Assembly (NCBI GenBank): GCA_949840955.1
Contig: CATKXV010000015.1
Span: forward strand, 1-34,325
Length of the DNA stretch: 34,325 bases
Source of the DNA: an uncultured Anaeroplasmataceae bacterium
Lineage (GTDB): Bacteria; Bacillota_I; Bacilli_A; Acholeplasmatales; Anaeroplasmataceae
Direction: 5' to 3'
The notes under the pieces were generated by a model, which was not told the origin of the DNA, did not search any database, and saw only the letters and a list, made by a program, of their open reading frames with translations. Position numbers and translations under genes: made by a program. Of the stretch, positions 17,207 to 25,217 are shown one piece after another (position 1 is the stretch's first letter; every line of letters begins with the position of its first letter).

Positions 17207-17239
17207 AGTATAGCATTTAACTATACATAATTTATGTAT
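17207..17239 (-). promoter_or_regulatory. Putative add operon promoter with palindrome
   Basis: A TATACT box (17212-17207, minus strand) is preceded by the perfect palindrome ATACATAA-T-TTATGTAT at 17223-17239, which would overlap the -35 region. It could be an operator; the AT-rich context makes chance pairing possible. Confidence 0.4.
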
Positions 17240-17259
17240 ATATAAATAAAACTATATTG

Positions 17260-18105
17260 CTATAGCTTTTTTAAATAGGTTTTTTCCTCATCAAATTCAA
17301 TTCGTTTCTCCTTATATAAAGCTCCATAGGCTCTTTTAAAGGCTTTTCTAGACATTTGAAAAAACTTTTCAACATCTGAGCTACTAGATTTTGATGTTAA
17401 AGGTAAAATTCCATTGTGCTCCTCTAGGTAATGAAGTATGGCTTCCTTATCTGTATCCATAAGCAGCTCCTTATGTACATTTAAACTACCATAAGCCTCT
17501 TTTTCCATCATTTTCGTGATGGTTACAAGAACCTCTTCTCCTAAACGATATTTTCCTCTAAATTGAGAAATAGGGACAAAGACATAAACCAAATCCTTTG
17601 TAATTAAGCCCATTCCCTTTGCAGCAATACGTAAAACATAAGCTGTAACTTGCTCATTTTCTTGATACATTGTTCCATTGTAAAGCTCTAACACATCATA
17701 TCGATTTACAGGCTTGGCAACTAATATATTCTTCTTAAGCTTTGCCTCACAAAACACTCTATCTTCTATAATAGGCCATTGCTCTATGTCATAAGGTAAA
17801 TAATCTCTAGATATTAAAAGATCCTTTGGCGTATTTGTATTTACAAAAACACCAACCCCCTCTATACGATTTATGACCTCGACAAAATCTTTTTTATCTA
17901 AGGTTAACAAAGATTCCTTTCTTGTAGCCGTTCTTCTATTTTCTTTATCTGTATATACATATACATCCACCAATTGCCCTATTTCTAATTCGCCTAAGGC
18001 CTCTCTATAATGGAGTAAAATTTCTTCTACTCCATCAGATACCATATAGCCTAAATCTGTTTTACGAATCACTTTCAATGGGTTTGTTTTTCCAATCTGT
18101 ATCAA
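17260..18105 (-). CDS. cvfB: CvfB-type S1 RNA-binding protein
   Basis: The 281-residue protein matches the CvfB/YitL family: tandem S1-like barrels (IGQLVDVYVYTDKENRRTAT; VTAYVLRIAAKGMGLITKD; LGEEVLVTITKMM) followed by a C-terminal winged helix (SSDVEKFFQMSRKAFKRAYG). CvfB binds RNA and affects virulence and metabolism gene expression in staphylococci; its target here is unknown. The start is TTG at 18105, five bases after GGGGAC. It overlaps the stop of the 45-residue gene, so the three genes from 18643 down are translationally linked. Confidence 0.88.
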   Translation of the reverse strand: MIQIGKTNPLKVIRKTDLGYMVSDGVEEILLHYREALGELEIGQLVDVYVYTDKENRRTATRKESLLTLDKKDFVEVINRIEGVGVFVNTNTPKDLLISRDYLPYDIEQWPIIEDRVFCEAKLKKNILVAKPVNRYDVLELYNGTMYQENEQVTAYVLRIAAKGMGLITKDLVYVFVPISQFRGKYRLGEEVLVTITKMMEKEAYGSLNVHKELLMDTDKEAILHYLEEHNGILPLTSKSSSSDVEKFFQMSRKAFKRAYGALYKEKRIEFDEEKTYLKKL

Positions 18106-18239
18106 TTTCTGTCCCCGTCCTTATAATTTCTGTCTGTTTGCTTTAAATACATTTCCTTTTTATTATCAAAGCTTGTTTTTTTCACTTGCTTTTCTATTTT
18201 TTTAATTAATAGTTTTTCCTTTTCCGTCAACTCTTTCAT
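18102..18239 (-). CDS. Small basic protein, 45 residues, unknown
   Basis: ATG at 18239 shares ATGA with the stop of the upstream gene, and TGA at 18104-18102 overlaps the TTG start of cvfB. The frame fills the gap exactly, which is strong evidence for a real coupled gene. The product begins MKELTEKEKLLIKKIEKQVK and is rich in lysine and glutamate (helical, possibly coiled). It has no membrane segment and no motif I recognise. Confidence 0.6.
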   Translation of the reverse strand: MKELTEKEKLLIKKIEKQVKKTSFDNKKEMYLKQTDRNYKDGDRN

Positions 18240-18643
18240 AGCTTTACTTCCTTTACCCCACGTTCTTCTAGCATTTTAATCGTACTTTCAATATTAGCCT
18301 CTGTCTCATAGCCATCTGGAAGATTGCAATAAAAAAATATTTCAAGAAAAAATTTTTCTGCGGTATATAACGTTAGACATTGTGTCATTGGATTGATTTG
18401 ACGTAGATGATATGTTTTAACTCTATTTAAATGTAGCTGAAAATCCTTTTCAGGAATAAGCTTTTTTGTAAAGGTGGATAGTCTTTGAAAATACAAATCC
18501 TCCTTGCCTATGGACATCATAAAATCTGCTGACCCTTCATTGTAAATTTGACCTATATTCTTTTTTAAAAAAATAATCGCTGGTCGATGTCCCTTTATTT
18601 TTCTAGTGGTTCGATATTGCATAACTAGCTGCTTTCGATTCAT
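18236..18643 (-). CDS. Conserved-looking protein of unknown function, 135 residues
   Basis: ATG 18643 has GAGGTG seven bases upstream and a promoter at 18665-18693. The protein is basic at the N-terminus (MNRKQLVMQYRTTRKIKGHR) and mixed alpha/beta by appearance, with no membrane helix or catalytic motif I recognise. It heads a coupled unit with a 45-residue protein and CvfB, so a link to RNA or translation is conceivable but unproven. Confidence 0.65.
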   Translation of the reverse strand: MNRKQLVMQYRTTRKIKGHRPAIIFLKKNIGQIYNEGSADFMMSIGKEDLYFQRLSTFTKKLIPEKDFQLHLNRVKTYHLRQINPMTQCLTLYTAEKFFLEIFFYCNLPDGYETEANIESTIKMLEERGVKEVKL

Positions 18644-18664
18644 TCAAAACACCTCTTATGTACC

Positions 18665-18693
18665 ATTATAACATTAATATATATGTTTTACAA
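18665..18693 (-). promoter_or_regulatory. Promoter of the 18643-cvfB unit
   Basis: TTGTAA (18693-18688), 17 bp, TATAAT (18670-18665) on the minus strand, 22 bp ahead of the ATG. Confidence 0.65.
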
Positions 18694-18723
18694 ATTTTTA
18701 AAAAAATAAAAATCAAAAAACAT

Positions 18724-18752
18724 TTGACAAGCGCTTACATCAATGGTAATAT
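18724..18752 (+). promoter_or_regulatory. Orphan plus-strand promoter
   Basis: A perfect TTGACA (18724-18729), a 17-bp spacer and TAATAT (18747-18752). The 16 bases ATTTGACAAGCGCTTA are identical to the tRNA-Ser promoter around 1781-1795 on the other strand. No plus-strand gene follows; a terminator does. Confidence 0.7.
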
Positions 18753-18758
18753 ATATAC

Positions 18759-18836
18759 GTAATTATAAAACTTTTCAAAAAAAATCTCTCCAAAAGGAAA
18801 AGGAACAATCTAACACTAGGTTGTTCCTTTTTCTTT
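18759..18836 (+). ncRNA. Candidate small RNA between an orphan promoter and a terminator
   Basis: Transcription from the 18724-18752 promoter would begin near 18759 and stop at the hairpin ending 18830 with its T-run, giving a transcript of ~75 nt. No open frame with a ribosome binding site fits: the segment is A-rich, then AATCTCTCCAAAAGG, then the terminator stem. The 3' end lies next to the convergent tyrS 3' end, so an antisense or 3'-end role is possible. Confidence 0.4.
18797..18836. terminator. Bidirectional terminator (tyrS and plus-strand transcript)
   Basis: AAAAGGAACAA (18797-18807) pairs with TTGTTCCTTTT (18820-18830), and CTA/TAG extends the stem inward. A T-run follows on the plus strand and TTTTCCTTTT on the minus strand. 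Confidence 0.85.
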
Positions 18837-18837
18837 T

Positions 18838-20058
18838 TTAATACTGAAGCAGAGCGTACAGCTTTTTGCCTCTTCGTATCACAATAAATTTTTCTTCTAT
18901 CGCTAGCTTCTTTGTTAGAGAAAATCCCTCATCTGTAACCTTATCCCCATTCACAAGAACAGCACCATTTCGAATAAACTCACGTGCTTCACGCTTAGAG
19001 GTAGCTAGCTTAAGCTCGATAAGCGCATCGACTAATGAAATATCTTTTCCCTGAATGGTAGGTAAATCATTAAAGCCCATTTCTATTTCCTTTGCTGTTA
19101 GGTTCTTAATGTTTCCACTAAAAAGAGCCTCAGATATTTTTAAAGCCTCATCATAGGCCTCTTTGCCATGAATAAAGGTAATTACCTCATAGGCTAAAGC
19201 CTTGTGTGCTTCTCTTAAATGAGGAGCAGCCTGATGCTTTTTTTCAAGCTCTTCAATTTGTTCCTTTGTTAAAAAGGTTAAAAATTTCAAATAGTCAATA
19301 ACCTTAGAATCCTCTGTATTAATAAAGAATTGATACATTTCATAAGGAGAGGTTTGGTTTCGATCTAGCCATATGGATTTTCCATTGGTTTTACCAAATT
19401 TTGTACCATCACTTTTCGTTAATAAAGGCATTGTAAAGGCATAGGCTTCCTTCTGTTCCTTTTTTCGAATCAATTCAATTCCTGCTGTCATATTTCCCCA
19501 TTGATCCTGTCCTGCAACCTGAAGTGTAACATTCTTATGGTTATAAAGCCACCAGAAATCTAAGGCCTGCATAATCATATAAGAGAATTCAGTATAGGTA
19601 ATTCCCTCATCTAATCTTCTAGATACAATATCCTTATTCAGCATATAATTCACATTAAAGAATTTTCCAAAATCTCGAAGAAAATCGATAAAATTAATAT
19701 CCTTACTCCATTCATAATTATTTACCACTTCACAGCCAAACAATTGAGTTAACTGAGATTTTAAACAATTAAAATTATGCTCAACCGCTTCCTTTGTAAT
19801 CATTGGGCGTTCACTCTCTGGCTTAGGATCACCAATAAGACCTGTGGCACCTCCAACCAAAACAATCGGATGATGTCCAGCATCCTTCAATCGTTTACAA
19901 ATTAAAAAGCTTGAAAAATGACCAATATGTAGGCTATCTCCTGTAGGATCCGTTCCAATATAAAAGGTCAATCCTCCTTTATTCAATTTTTCTCTAAGGC
20001 TAGGATCTGAAACATCCTTAATTAAGCCTCTCCATTCTAATTCTTCATAAATTCCCAT
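18838..20058 (-). CDS. tyrS: Tyrosyl-tRNA synthetase
   Basis: This 406-residue class I synthetase charges tRNA-Tyr. HIGH is at residues 44-47, GQDQWGN near 183 and the KMSKS equivalent KFGKT at 220-224. The C-terminal S4 RNA-binding domain begins around ATSKREAREFIRNGAVLVNG. ATG 20058 follows AGGAAAG. The T-box leader directly upstream couples expression to uncharged tRNA-Tyr, and the gene ends in a strong terminator. Confidence 0.97.
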   Translation of the reverse strand: MGIYEELEWRGLIKDVSDPSLREKLNKGGLTFYIGTDPTGDSLHIGHFSSFLICKRLKDAGHHPIVLVGGATGLIGDPKPESERPMITKEAVEHNFNCLKSQLTQLFGCEVVNNYEWSKDINFIDFLRDFGKFFNVNYMLNKDIVSRRLDEGITYTEFSYMIMQALDFWWLYNHKNVTLQVAGQDQWGNMTAGIELIRKKEQKEAYAFTMPLLTKSDGTKFGKTNGKSIWLDRNQTSPYEMYQFFINTEDSKVIDYLKFLTFLTKEQIEELEKKHQAAPHLREAHKALAYEVITFIHGKEAYDEALKISEALFSGNIKNLTAKEIEMGFNDLPTIQGKDISLVDALIELKLATSKREAREFIRNGAVLVNGDKVTDEGFSLTKKLAIEEKFIVIRRGKKLYALLQY

Positions 20059-20079
20059 AATTCTCTTTCCTTTCTAAAA

Positions 20080-20255
20080 ATAAAAGTCCTTAGAAAGCCT
20101 AAGGACGAAATCATTCGCGGTACCACCTTAGTTCTATAGAAACTCTATAGCACTCATTCCCCTGTTTCTCCAAGATTGTACTTCGTAAAAAGCATTTCTA
20201 TCTGTTTCCACCAACCACAGACTCTCTTAAATAAAATACTTAACCTACTTCATTT
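20080..20255 (-). promoter_or_regulatory. Tyrosine T-box riboswitch leader
   Basis: On the minus strand the leader contains the invariant T-box sequence GGTGGTACCGCG (20127-20116), then an intrinsic terminator, GTCCTTA (20106-20100) pairing with TAAGGAC (20092-20086) and a T-run. A UAC tyrosine codon at 20180-20178, in GAAGTACAATC, is the likely specifier. A UAC also occurs at 20187-20185. Uncharged tRNA-Tyr would stabilise the antiterminator and allow tyrS transcription. Confidence 0.93.
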
Positions 20256-20268
20256 CTTTTCATCAAAA

Positions 20269-21267
20269 CTATGAAATTGTTGTTTTACGGCGAATAAAGC
20301 GATACGGTAATAATACTCGATTATTATTAACCTCTTCTTGCTTCATATACTTCGTAAGAAGTCTCATAGATACAGCTCCAATGTCATAAACTGGTGTATC
20401 AACACATGTCAAGTTTGGACGAGACAATATTGCATATTTGGTATTTTGTAAACCAACCACTGAAATATCTTCAGGAATTTTAACACCATGATCTTGAGCC
20501 ACATTCATAAAACTTATTGCAATACTATCTCGTACTGCAATAGCACCATCAATCTTGTTGTCATTGAAAAAAGCTTCAAAATGAAGAGCATTAATAGAAA
20601 CGTCTCCACTTGTTCTAAAAATTTTAGGCTCTAAGCCAGCTTCCTTCATCGCATCAATATATCCAGCTTCCTTTTGTGTGTTCACTGAATACTTGCGTGC
20701 TGTAGAGAATAAATAAATATTCTTTCTACCATATTGTAGCATTTTCTTTGTGATTTCATAAGTGGCTGATTCATAATTAATCGCAACACTTGGAACATCC
20801 TCATCCTCATAAAATACATTAGATAAGACAACAGGAACCATCGCATCCTTGATGTAATCCATTGCAATTTTCATTTGTTCCTTATCCAATTCATCATTTA
20901 GGAAAAGTATGCCGTCCACTTGTTCAGCGATTACAGTACGCATAGCCTCTGTAATGTCCTCATCAGCTCCGATAGAAAAAATTTTGATAGAGTACTCATA
21001 CTTTTTGGCAATATCCTGAATTCCTCCCAATAAAAGAGCTGTTGCCGATCTAGAAACATCCGCCATCACAATTCCGATTGTCGTGGTTTTTCTACTTGCA
21101 AGTCCACGTGCAATAGCGTTAGGACGATATCCTAGTTCTTTAATAACTCGTAATACTTTCTCTCTTGTTTCAGGATTTACTTTCTCAGGGTTATTCATTA
21201 CTCTACTTACGGTGGCTAAAGAAACCTTAGCCGCACCAGCAACATCATATATTGTAGTGTTTGCCAT
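20269..21267 (-). CDS. ccpA: CcpA-like LacI-family catabolite regulator
   Basis: The 332-residue LacI repressor begins with a DNA-binding domain very close to CcpA: TIYDVAGAAKVSLATVSRVM and the hinge RPNAIARGLASRKTTTIGIV. A periplasmic-binding-like core follows. CcpA pairs with phosphorylated HPr to repress or activate carbon genes at cre sites. ATG 21267 has AGGTGA seven bases upstream. A cre-like box and a consensus promoter lie upstream, pointing to autoregulation. A glycoside hydrolase-MFS pair upstream may be in its regulon. A paralogous local regulator cannot be excluded. Confidence 0.82.
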   Translation of the reverse strand: MANTTIYDVAGAAKVSLATVSRVMNNPEKVNPETREKVLRVIKELGYRPNAIARGLASRKTTTIGIVMADVSRSATALLLGGIQDIAKKYEYSIKIFSIGADEDITEAMRTVIAEQVDGILFLNDELDKEQMKIAMDYIKDAMVPVVLSNVFYEDEDVPSVAINYESATYEITKKMLQYGRKNIYLFSTARKYSVNTQKEAGYIDAMKEAGLEPKIFRTSGDVSINALHFEAFFNDNKIDGAIAVRDSIAISFMNVAQDHGVKIPEDISVVGLQNTKYAILSRPNLTCVDTPVYDIGAVSMRLLTKYMKQEEVNNNRVLLPYRFIRRKTTIS

Positions 21268-21295
21268 GGAAAAATCACCTCACAATCTTTATATG

Positions 21296-21347
21296 ATTAT
21301 AACATAATCAAATTGTGTTTTCAATAATTTTCATGAAAACGTTTCTT
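21296..21347 (-). promoter_or_regulatory. ccpA promoter and cre-like site
   Basis: On the minus strand TTGAAA (21324-21319), 17 bp, TATAAT (21301-21296). TGAAAACGTTTCTT at 21334-21347 (plus orientation) fits the cre consensus with one mismatch and sits just upstream of the -35. Confidence 0.7.
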
Positions 21348-21370
21348 ACATTTTACATTTCGACAATTTT

Positions 21371-22528
21371 TCATTGTTTTTCTTGATTTAAAATAAGCCC
21401 CCTGTAGGCTTTATAATAAAAAATAAAATAGAAAAAGGCAATAAAGCTGATGCAAAATAATATAAAATAAAAGCTAGAGTATCCAATCGCTTCTATAATA
21501 TATCCACCACAGAATTTAAAAATAGAGTTGAAAACCTGAACACCAAATAAAACCAGGATTATTCCTGAGGAGGCCAGCCGATAGCCCAATATTTTACTAA
21601 TTAAGGTACTAGACAAATATAAAGCAGTTGCCCAAATTACTCCTCTTGTCATTTGAAAAGCAATAATAAACCAAAGAGGCATATTCGGTATGGCATGTGC
21701 CAAATTACGAATCACCAAAAGCACTAAAGCAACAAAATATATTTTGATGCCAAATCGATTTCCAAACCGATTTAATAATAGCATGGTTGCAATTTCAATA
21801 GCTATAAAGCCAAACATGACATAGCTATAATATTCCTTTCCACCCTTAGATTCCATATAAAGAGAAAAGAAATCATCTCCAACCTGCATTGTCCCAATCC
21901 ACAATACATAAAAAACCAAGTAAAAAAGAAAAGCCTTATTTGAAAAAAGAACATGAATCCCCGTTCCTTCTTGTTTCGTTTCCTCTTTTCTATTAGGCGT
22001 TTTTATAAAAAAGTATAAAATAGAAACTCCTAAAAAAATAGCACATGTCACTGAGAATGCAGCAACAAAGCCAAAGGCCTTCGTTATAAGTCCTGAAATT
22101 AAAACACCCAGCATATAGGAAATGGAACCATAAATACGAATAGAGGAATACCTTTGCTTGTGATCCTCAGCGATTAACGTCAATAAAGAATCAATCATGC
22201 CATAGTTGGATGAGGAAACAATACTCATTATAATAATAATACCTAGAGCGTAGGCAAAGGAGTTTACAAATAAAAATAGGATAATGCAAAATGCTTCTAT
22301 GAAGGACATAATCATTAGAGCAATTTTCGTTTTATGAGGATTTGTGCATATTTTTGAATATATTGGAGCACATATCATACTGGTTATTGGGATTGCTGCA
22401 ATGATAATACCTATATGAGAAATATCTAAGCCCTGATCCTTTAAATAAAGACTAATAAATGGAAAAAATAATGCTTCAGCAAAATATCGAACAAAGGTTA
22501 GAACTTTACATAATACTAAATTCTTCAT
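21371..22528 (-). CDS. MFS transporter (probable sugar/nucleoside:H+ symporter type)
   Basis: The product has ~385 residues and 12 hydrophobic helices. It shows the MFS_1-like features of LacY/NupG relatives: an FVRYFAEALFFPFISLYLKD start and a short central loop (KTPNRKEETKQEGT). A conserved loop segment PIYSKICTNPHKTK lies between helices 2 and 3. ATG 22528 lies six bases after GGTGA; an ATG two codons earlier abuts that site. It overlaps the glycoside hydrolase gene, so the pair probably imports and cleaves the same carbohydrate. The substrate is unknown. Confidence 0.78.
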   Translation of the reverse strand: MKNLVLCKVLTFVRYFAEALFFPFISLYLKDQGLDISHIGIIIAAIPITSMICAPIYSKICTNPHKTKIALMIMSFIEAFCIILFLFVNSFAYALGIIIIMSIVSSSNYGMIDSLLTLIAEDHKQRYSSIRIYGSISYMLGVLISGLITKAFGFVAAFSVTCAIFLGVSILYFFIKTPNRKEETKQEGTGIHVLFSNKAFLFYLVFYVLWIGTMQVGDDFFSLYMESKGGKEYYSYVMFGFIAIEIATMLLLNRFGNRFGIKIYFVALVLLVIRNLAHAIPNMPLWFIIAFQMTRGVIWATALYLSSTLISKILGYRLASSGIILVLFGVQVFNSIFKFCGGYIIEAIGYSSFYFILFCISFIAFFYFIFYYKAYRGLILNQEKQ

Positions 22529-23801
22529 TTTCATTCACCAATAGGAGTACCCAATCATTTTCTTCTTTTTTTCTCATAGGTGGGATAAACTCTATACAAC
22601 AGGAAGTCTTAACATCTCCCAAAAATTGAATCTTTCCATTCTCAGGATTTATCCAATATCCCTTAAGATTAGAATAATGCTCTAAATTCAAGGCAAACTT
22701 TTTTCCTAAAAAAGTATAGCAAATCACATAATGGGAGTTGCCAAAGCACGCGATATGCTCATAAAAGGGCTTGGGATTTATAACAATATCACTTCTTGAA
22801 GTCCCATGAATAAAATCGATATAAAGCATAAGATTTTTTAAGTGATGCATCTGCTGAGCTCCTGGCATATAAAGAGCCTCCTCCCACTCCTCTTTCACTC
22901 CATAGGAGCCCTCCTTATCCTGCTTTCGATAAAACTGCATTACCGCATTATTTCCATAGGTAAAGCCACATGCCCCTTCTAAAACAGACCAATAGGCATA
23001 TCTTCTAACATCCTTAGCCTGCCAATAAGGCTCTAAAGGATTATGAAGCCCCTGAGGAATTCCCTCGTAGGAGGGCTCCCCATCCAAGCAGGGCTTAAAG
23101 GGTATAATCGCTTGATTTTTCATTACATATTTATAATTATCTTCACCAAAAACATCATCCTGAAGTGTTTTATCATCCCAGGCATTCATACAAACCTGAT
23201 CATATCTCCTATGCCCAGATTGAAACATATGAAAATCTATCCAGTCACAGGCATTAAACCACTGGTAGGATGCTGTCCTTCCAAAAGGATGAAAGGTAAT
23301 AAGACGGCTAGGATTGGCTTGCTTCAATTTTTTTCCAAAGGCATCATAAAACTTAAAGTAGGTATCCCCTCGAATATCACCACCTAGAATCCAAACAATA
23401 TTTTCATTTTCTTTAAAAAACTGATTTAAAAAGGCTGTATAGCAATCTATATTATCTGAAGTAATTATATTATTTTTAAGCATTGCTCCCCAAAACGGAA
23501 GAATACCCATAACCAGTTTTAATGAATTTGCATAGGCTATGACTTCCTTTACCTCATTCCAATACTCCATCGTATGAGGTGATTTTCCAGCACAAGAGCT
23601 TCCATTCTGATAGGTATGAAGTAAGACACATTGAATTACGGTAAACCCTAAGCTTTTTCTGTTATTTAGATATCGCTTTGCCTCAGTTAAGGATAGCTTT
23701 TCAAATATAAGCCATGCAGTATCTCCCAACCAAAAAAAAGGCTCTTGATTCATATAAAAATGATTTTCCTTGATTTCCAATTTCATAGCATATACCCACA
23801 T
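22506..23801 (-). CDS. DUF4038 glycoside hydrolase (apiosidase/GH140-like)
   Basis: The ~430-residue TIM-barrel enzyme has DUF4038 family features: an N-terminal FFWLGDTAWLIFEKLSLTEA, the GFTVIQCVLLH strand, WILGGDIRGD, and DGEPSYEGIP with a likely catalytic glutamate. A small beta-domain at the C-terminus ends in IEFIPP. There is no signal peptide, so it would act inside the cell on small glycosides imported by the coupled MFS protein. The start is uncertain: ATG 23801 or in-frame ATG 23786. The promoter and an inverted repeat lie upstream. GH140 members release apiose from rhamnogalacturonan II; that substrate is only a family hint. Confidence 0.78.
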   Translation of the reverse strand: MWVYAMKLEIKENHFYMNQEPFFWLGDTAWLIFEKLSLTEAKRYLNNRKSLGFTVIQCVLLHTYQNGSSCAGKSPHTMEYWNEVKEVIAYANSLKLVMGILPFWGAMLKNNIITSDNIDCYTAFLNQFFKENENIVWILGGDIRGDTYFKFYDAFGKKLKQANPSRLITFHPFGRTASYQWFNACDWIDFHMFQSGHRRYDQVCMNAWDDKTLQDDVFGEDNYKYVMKNQAIIPFKPCLDGEPSYEGIPQGLHNPLEPYWQAKDVRRYAYWSVLEGACGFTYGNNAVMQFYRKQDKEGSYGVKEEWEEALYMPGAQQMHHLKNLMLYIDFIHGTSRSDIVINPKPFYEHIACFGNSHYVICYTFLGKKFALNLEHYSNLKGYWINPENGKIQFLGDVKTSCCIEFIPPMRKKEENDWVLLLVNENEEFSIM

Positions 23802-23819
23802 TTCCTATATTCTTTATAT

Positions 23820-23861
23820 AAGGCTTACCCTATCCAAAGCCTTCTTTCTTCTATTATAGCA
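23820..23861 (-). promoter_or_regulatory. Promoter and operator-like inverted repeat of the hydrolase-MFS unit
   Basis: An extended -10 (TGCTATAAT on the minus strand, TATAAT at 23858-23853) has an inverted repeat AAGGCTT-N10-AAGCCTT (23820-23843) starting just after the expected transcription start, a good place for a repressor. Confidence 0.5.
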
Positions 23862-23871
23862 TAATATAAGT

Positions 23872-23912
23872 AAAAGAATGCCCAGAAATTATCTTATAGG
23901 CATTCTTTTATT
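23872..23912. terminator. murC terminator (bidirectional stem)
   Basis: AAAAGAATGCC (23872-23882) pairs with GGCATTCTTTT (23899-23909) around a 16-nt loop. T residues follow on both strands; it lies just past the murC stop. Confidence 0.7.
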
Positions 23913-23927
23913 CTTTACTATACAATT

Positions 23928-25160
23928 TTAATCAACTGAGATTTGTCTCTTATATTCGTTACAGGCACGATCAATGACTCCAGCCCCTAAAAAGCAAAGT
24001 ACACAATTCTTCTCTTTTAGAAGCCTTTGCTGAATTATATACTCATATATAGGAAACCCCAATTCCCTATAAAGCCGTTTTTCTAAGAGAATATCATGCT
24101 TTTCTCTAGCACTTGAAAAGAGAGGATAAAGATAGCATTCATCAAACTGACCTAAAATAGCTTTATATTCCTCTAAAAAATAGGATAATCTTGTTAAGGT
24201 ATGGGGTTCAAAAATACAAATTTTCTTTTTTGAAGGATATTGTTCTAAAAGAGAATGGAAAATAGCGTCTATTTCTTTAGGATGATGTGCATAATCTGAA
24301 ATAATCAGCTGAGTGTTTATCTCTTTTTTTTCAAATCTACGCTTAGGCATGATGAATTGATTTATTTTTTGCTGAATGATAAAATCCTTCTCATCAAGCA
24401 ATTTTGCAACCAAATACGCACCAACAAAGTCATAAGCATATTGAATACCAAGAACTGGAAGTGTAAATGTTTTTCGTAAAAGGGTTACTTTTCCATGATG
24501 ATAAGAAAAGGGAATATCATTTGTCTTATCTAAGCCATAGGTAATTACATTATTATTCCGGTAAGATAAGGAGTCGCCATTTACTATACAAAGCGTGCTT
24601 TGCTGAATAAATTTTATAAAGGATTTTTCATATTCTTCTTTTGTTTTAAAAAAATCCACATGATCGTAATTCACATTTAATACTAATGAAATATATGGAT
24701 GATACTTTAGAAAGGTATTTTTATATTCACAGGATTCAATTATGAAATAATCACCCGTTCCAACTCTATATGTGCCATCTCCAATTAAGCTAGTACAGGT
24801 AGGAAGTAATGTCGATAGCATCTTTGTTGTAGTCGTTTTACCCGAGGTTCCACTGACTCCAATCCATTTTTGGTTTTTAAAATAATAATTTAAAAAATCA
24901 GGGTAACTTAAAAAATAATATTTCATCTTTTGGATATACCTTGCTACACTATGATTTTTATAGGCATTTCCTATGATATAAAAATAGCTTTTCTTAAGCT
25001 TCATATTGGAAAAACTTTCGATTTGAATATGATTTTTATCATTTAGAGTATAAAACTCTTCTTCTACATCTACGCCCCTTACGATATGTCCCATATCTGA
25101 AAGAATCTTTGCTAATGCGCTTAAGGCTGCTCCCTTAATCCCCACAATGAAATAAACCAT
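23928..25160 (-). CDS. murC: UDP-N-acetylmuramate-L-alanine ligase, divergent
   Basis: The 410-residue Mur ligase has a Rossmann start (FIVGIKGAALSALAKILSDMGH), ATP-binding GTSGKTTTTKML at 104-115, and NVNYDHVDFF. It also has SDYAHHPKEIDAI and FEPHTLTRLSYF of the C-terminal domain, which are MurC-specific among Mur ligases. It adds L-alanine to UDP-MurNAc in peptidoglycan precursor synthesis. It is shorter than the typical 430-460 residues, and its first glycine loop differs from the usual GIGGIGMSG. GGGTGAT precedes the ATG. The call is good, but the divergence leaves room for a recycling or capsule-linked Mur ligase. Confidence 0.8.
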   Translation of the reverse strand: MVYFIVGIKGAALSALAKILSDMGHIVRGVDVEEEFYTLNDKNHIQIESFSNMKLKKSYFYIIGNAYKNHSVARYIQKMKYYFLSYPDFLNYYFKNQKWIGVSGTSGKTTTTKMLSTLLPTCTSLIGDGTYRVGTGDYFIIESCEYKNTFLKYHPYISLVLNVNYDHVDFFKTKEEYEKSFIKFIQQSTLCIVNGDSLSYRNNNVITYGLDKTNDIPFSYHHGKVTLLRKTFTLPVLGIQYAYDFVGAYLVAKLLDEKDFIIQQKINQFIMPKRRFEKKEINTQLIISDYAHHPKEIDAIFHSLLEQYPSKKKICIFEPHTLTRLSYFLEEYKAILGQFDECYLYPLFSSAREKHDILLEKRLYRELGFPIYEYIIQQRLLKEKNCVLCFLGAGVIDRACNEYKRQISVD

Positions 25161-25217
25161 TTTATCACCCTAATAATTCTATGCGATAAAATAAAGAATA
25201 ATAACAATACTCATTTT

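Noticed and set aside
23043-23387. A 114-residue plus-strand frame
   Set aside because: Antisense to the DUF4038 hydrolase, with no family resemblance and no start signals.
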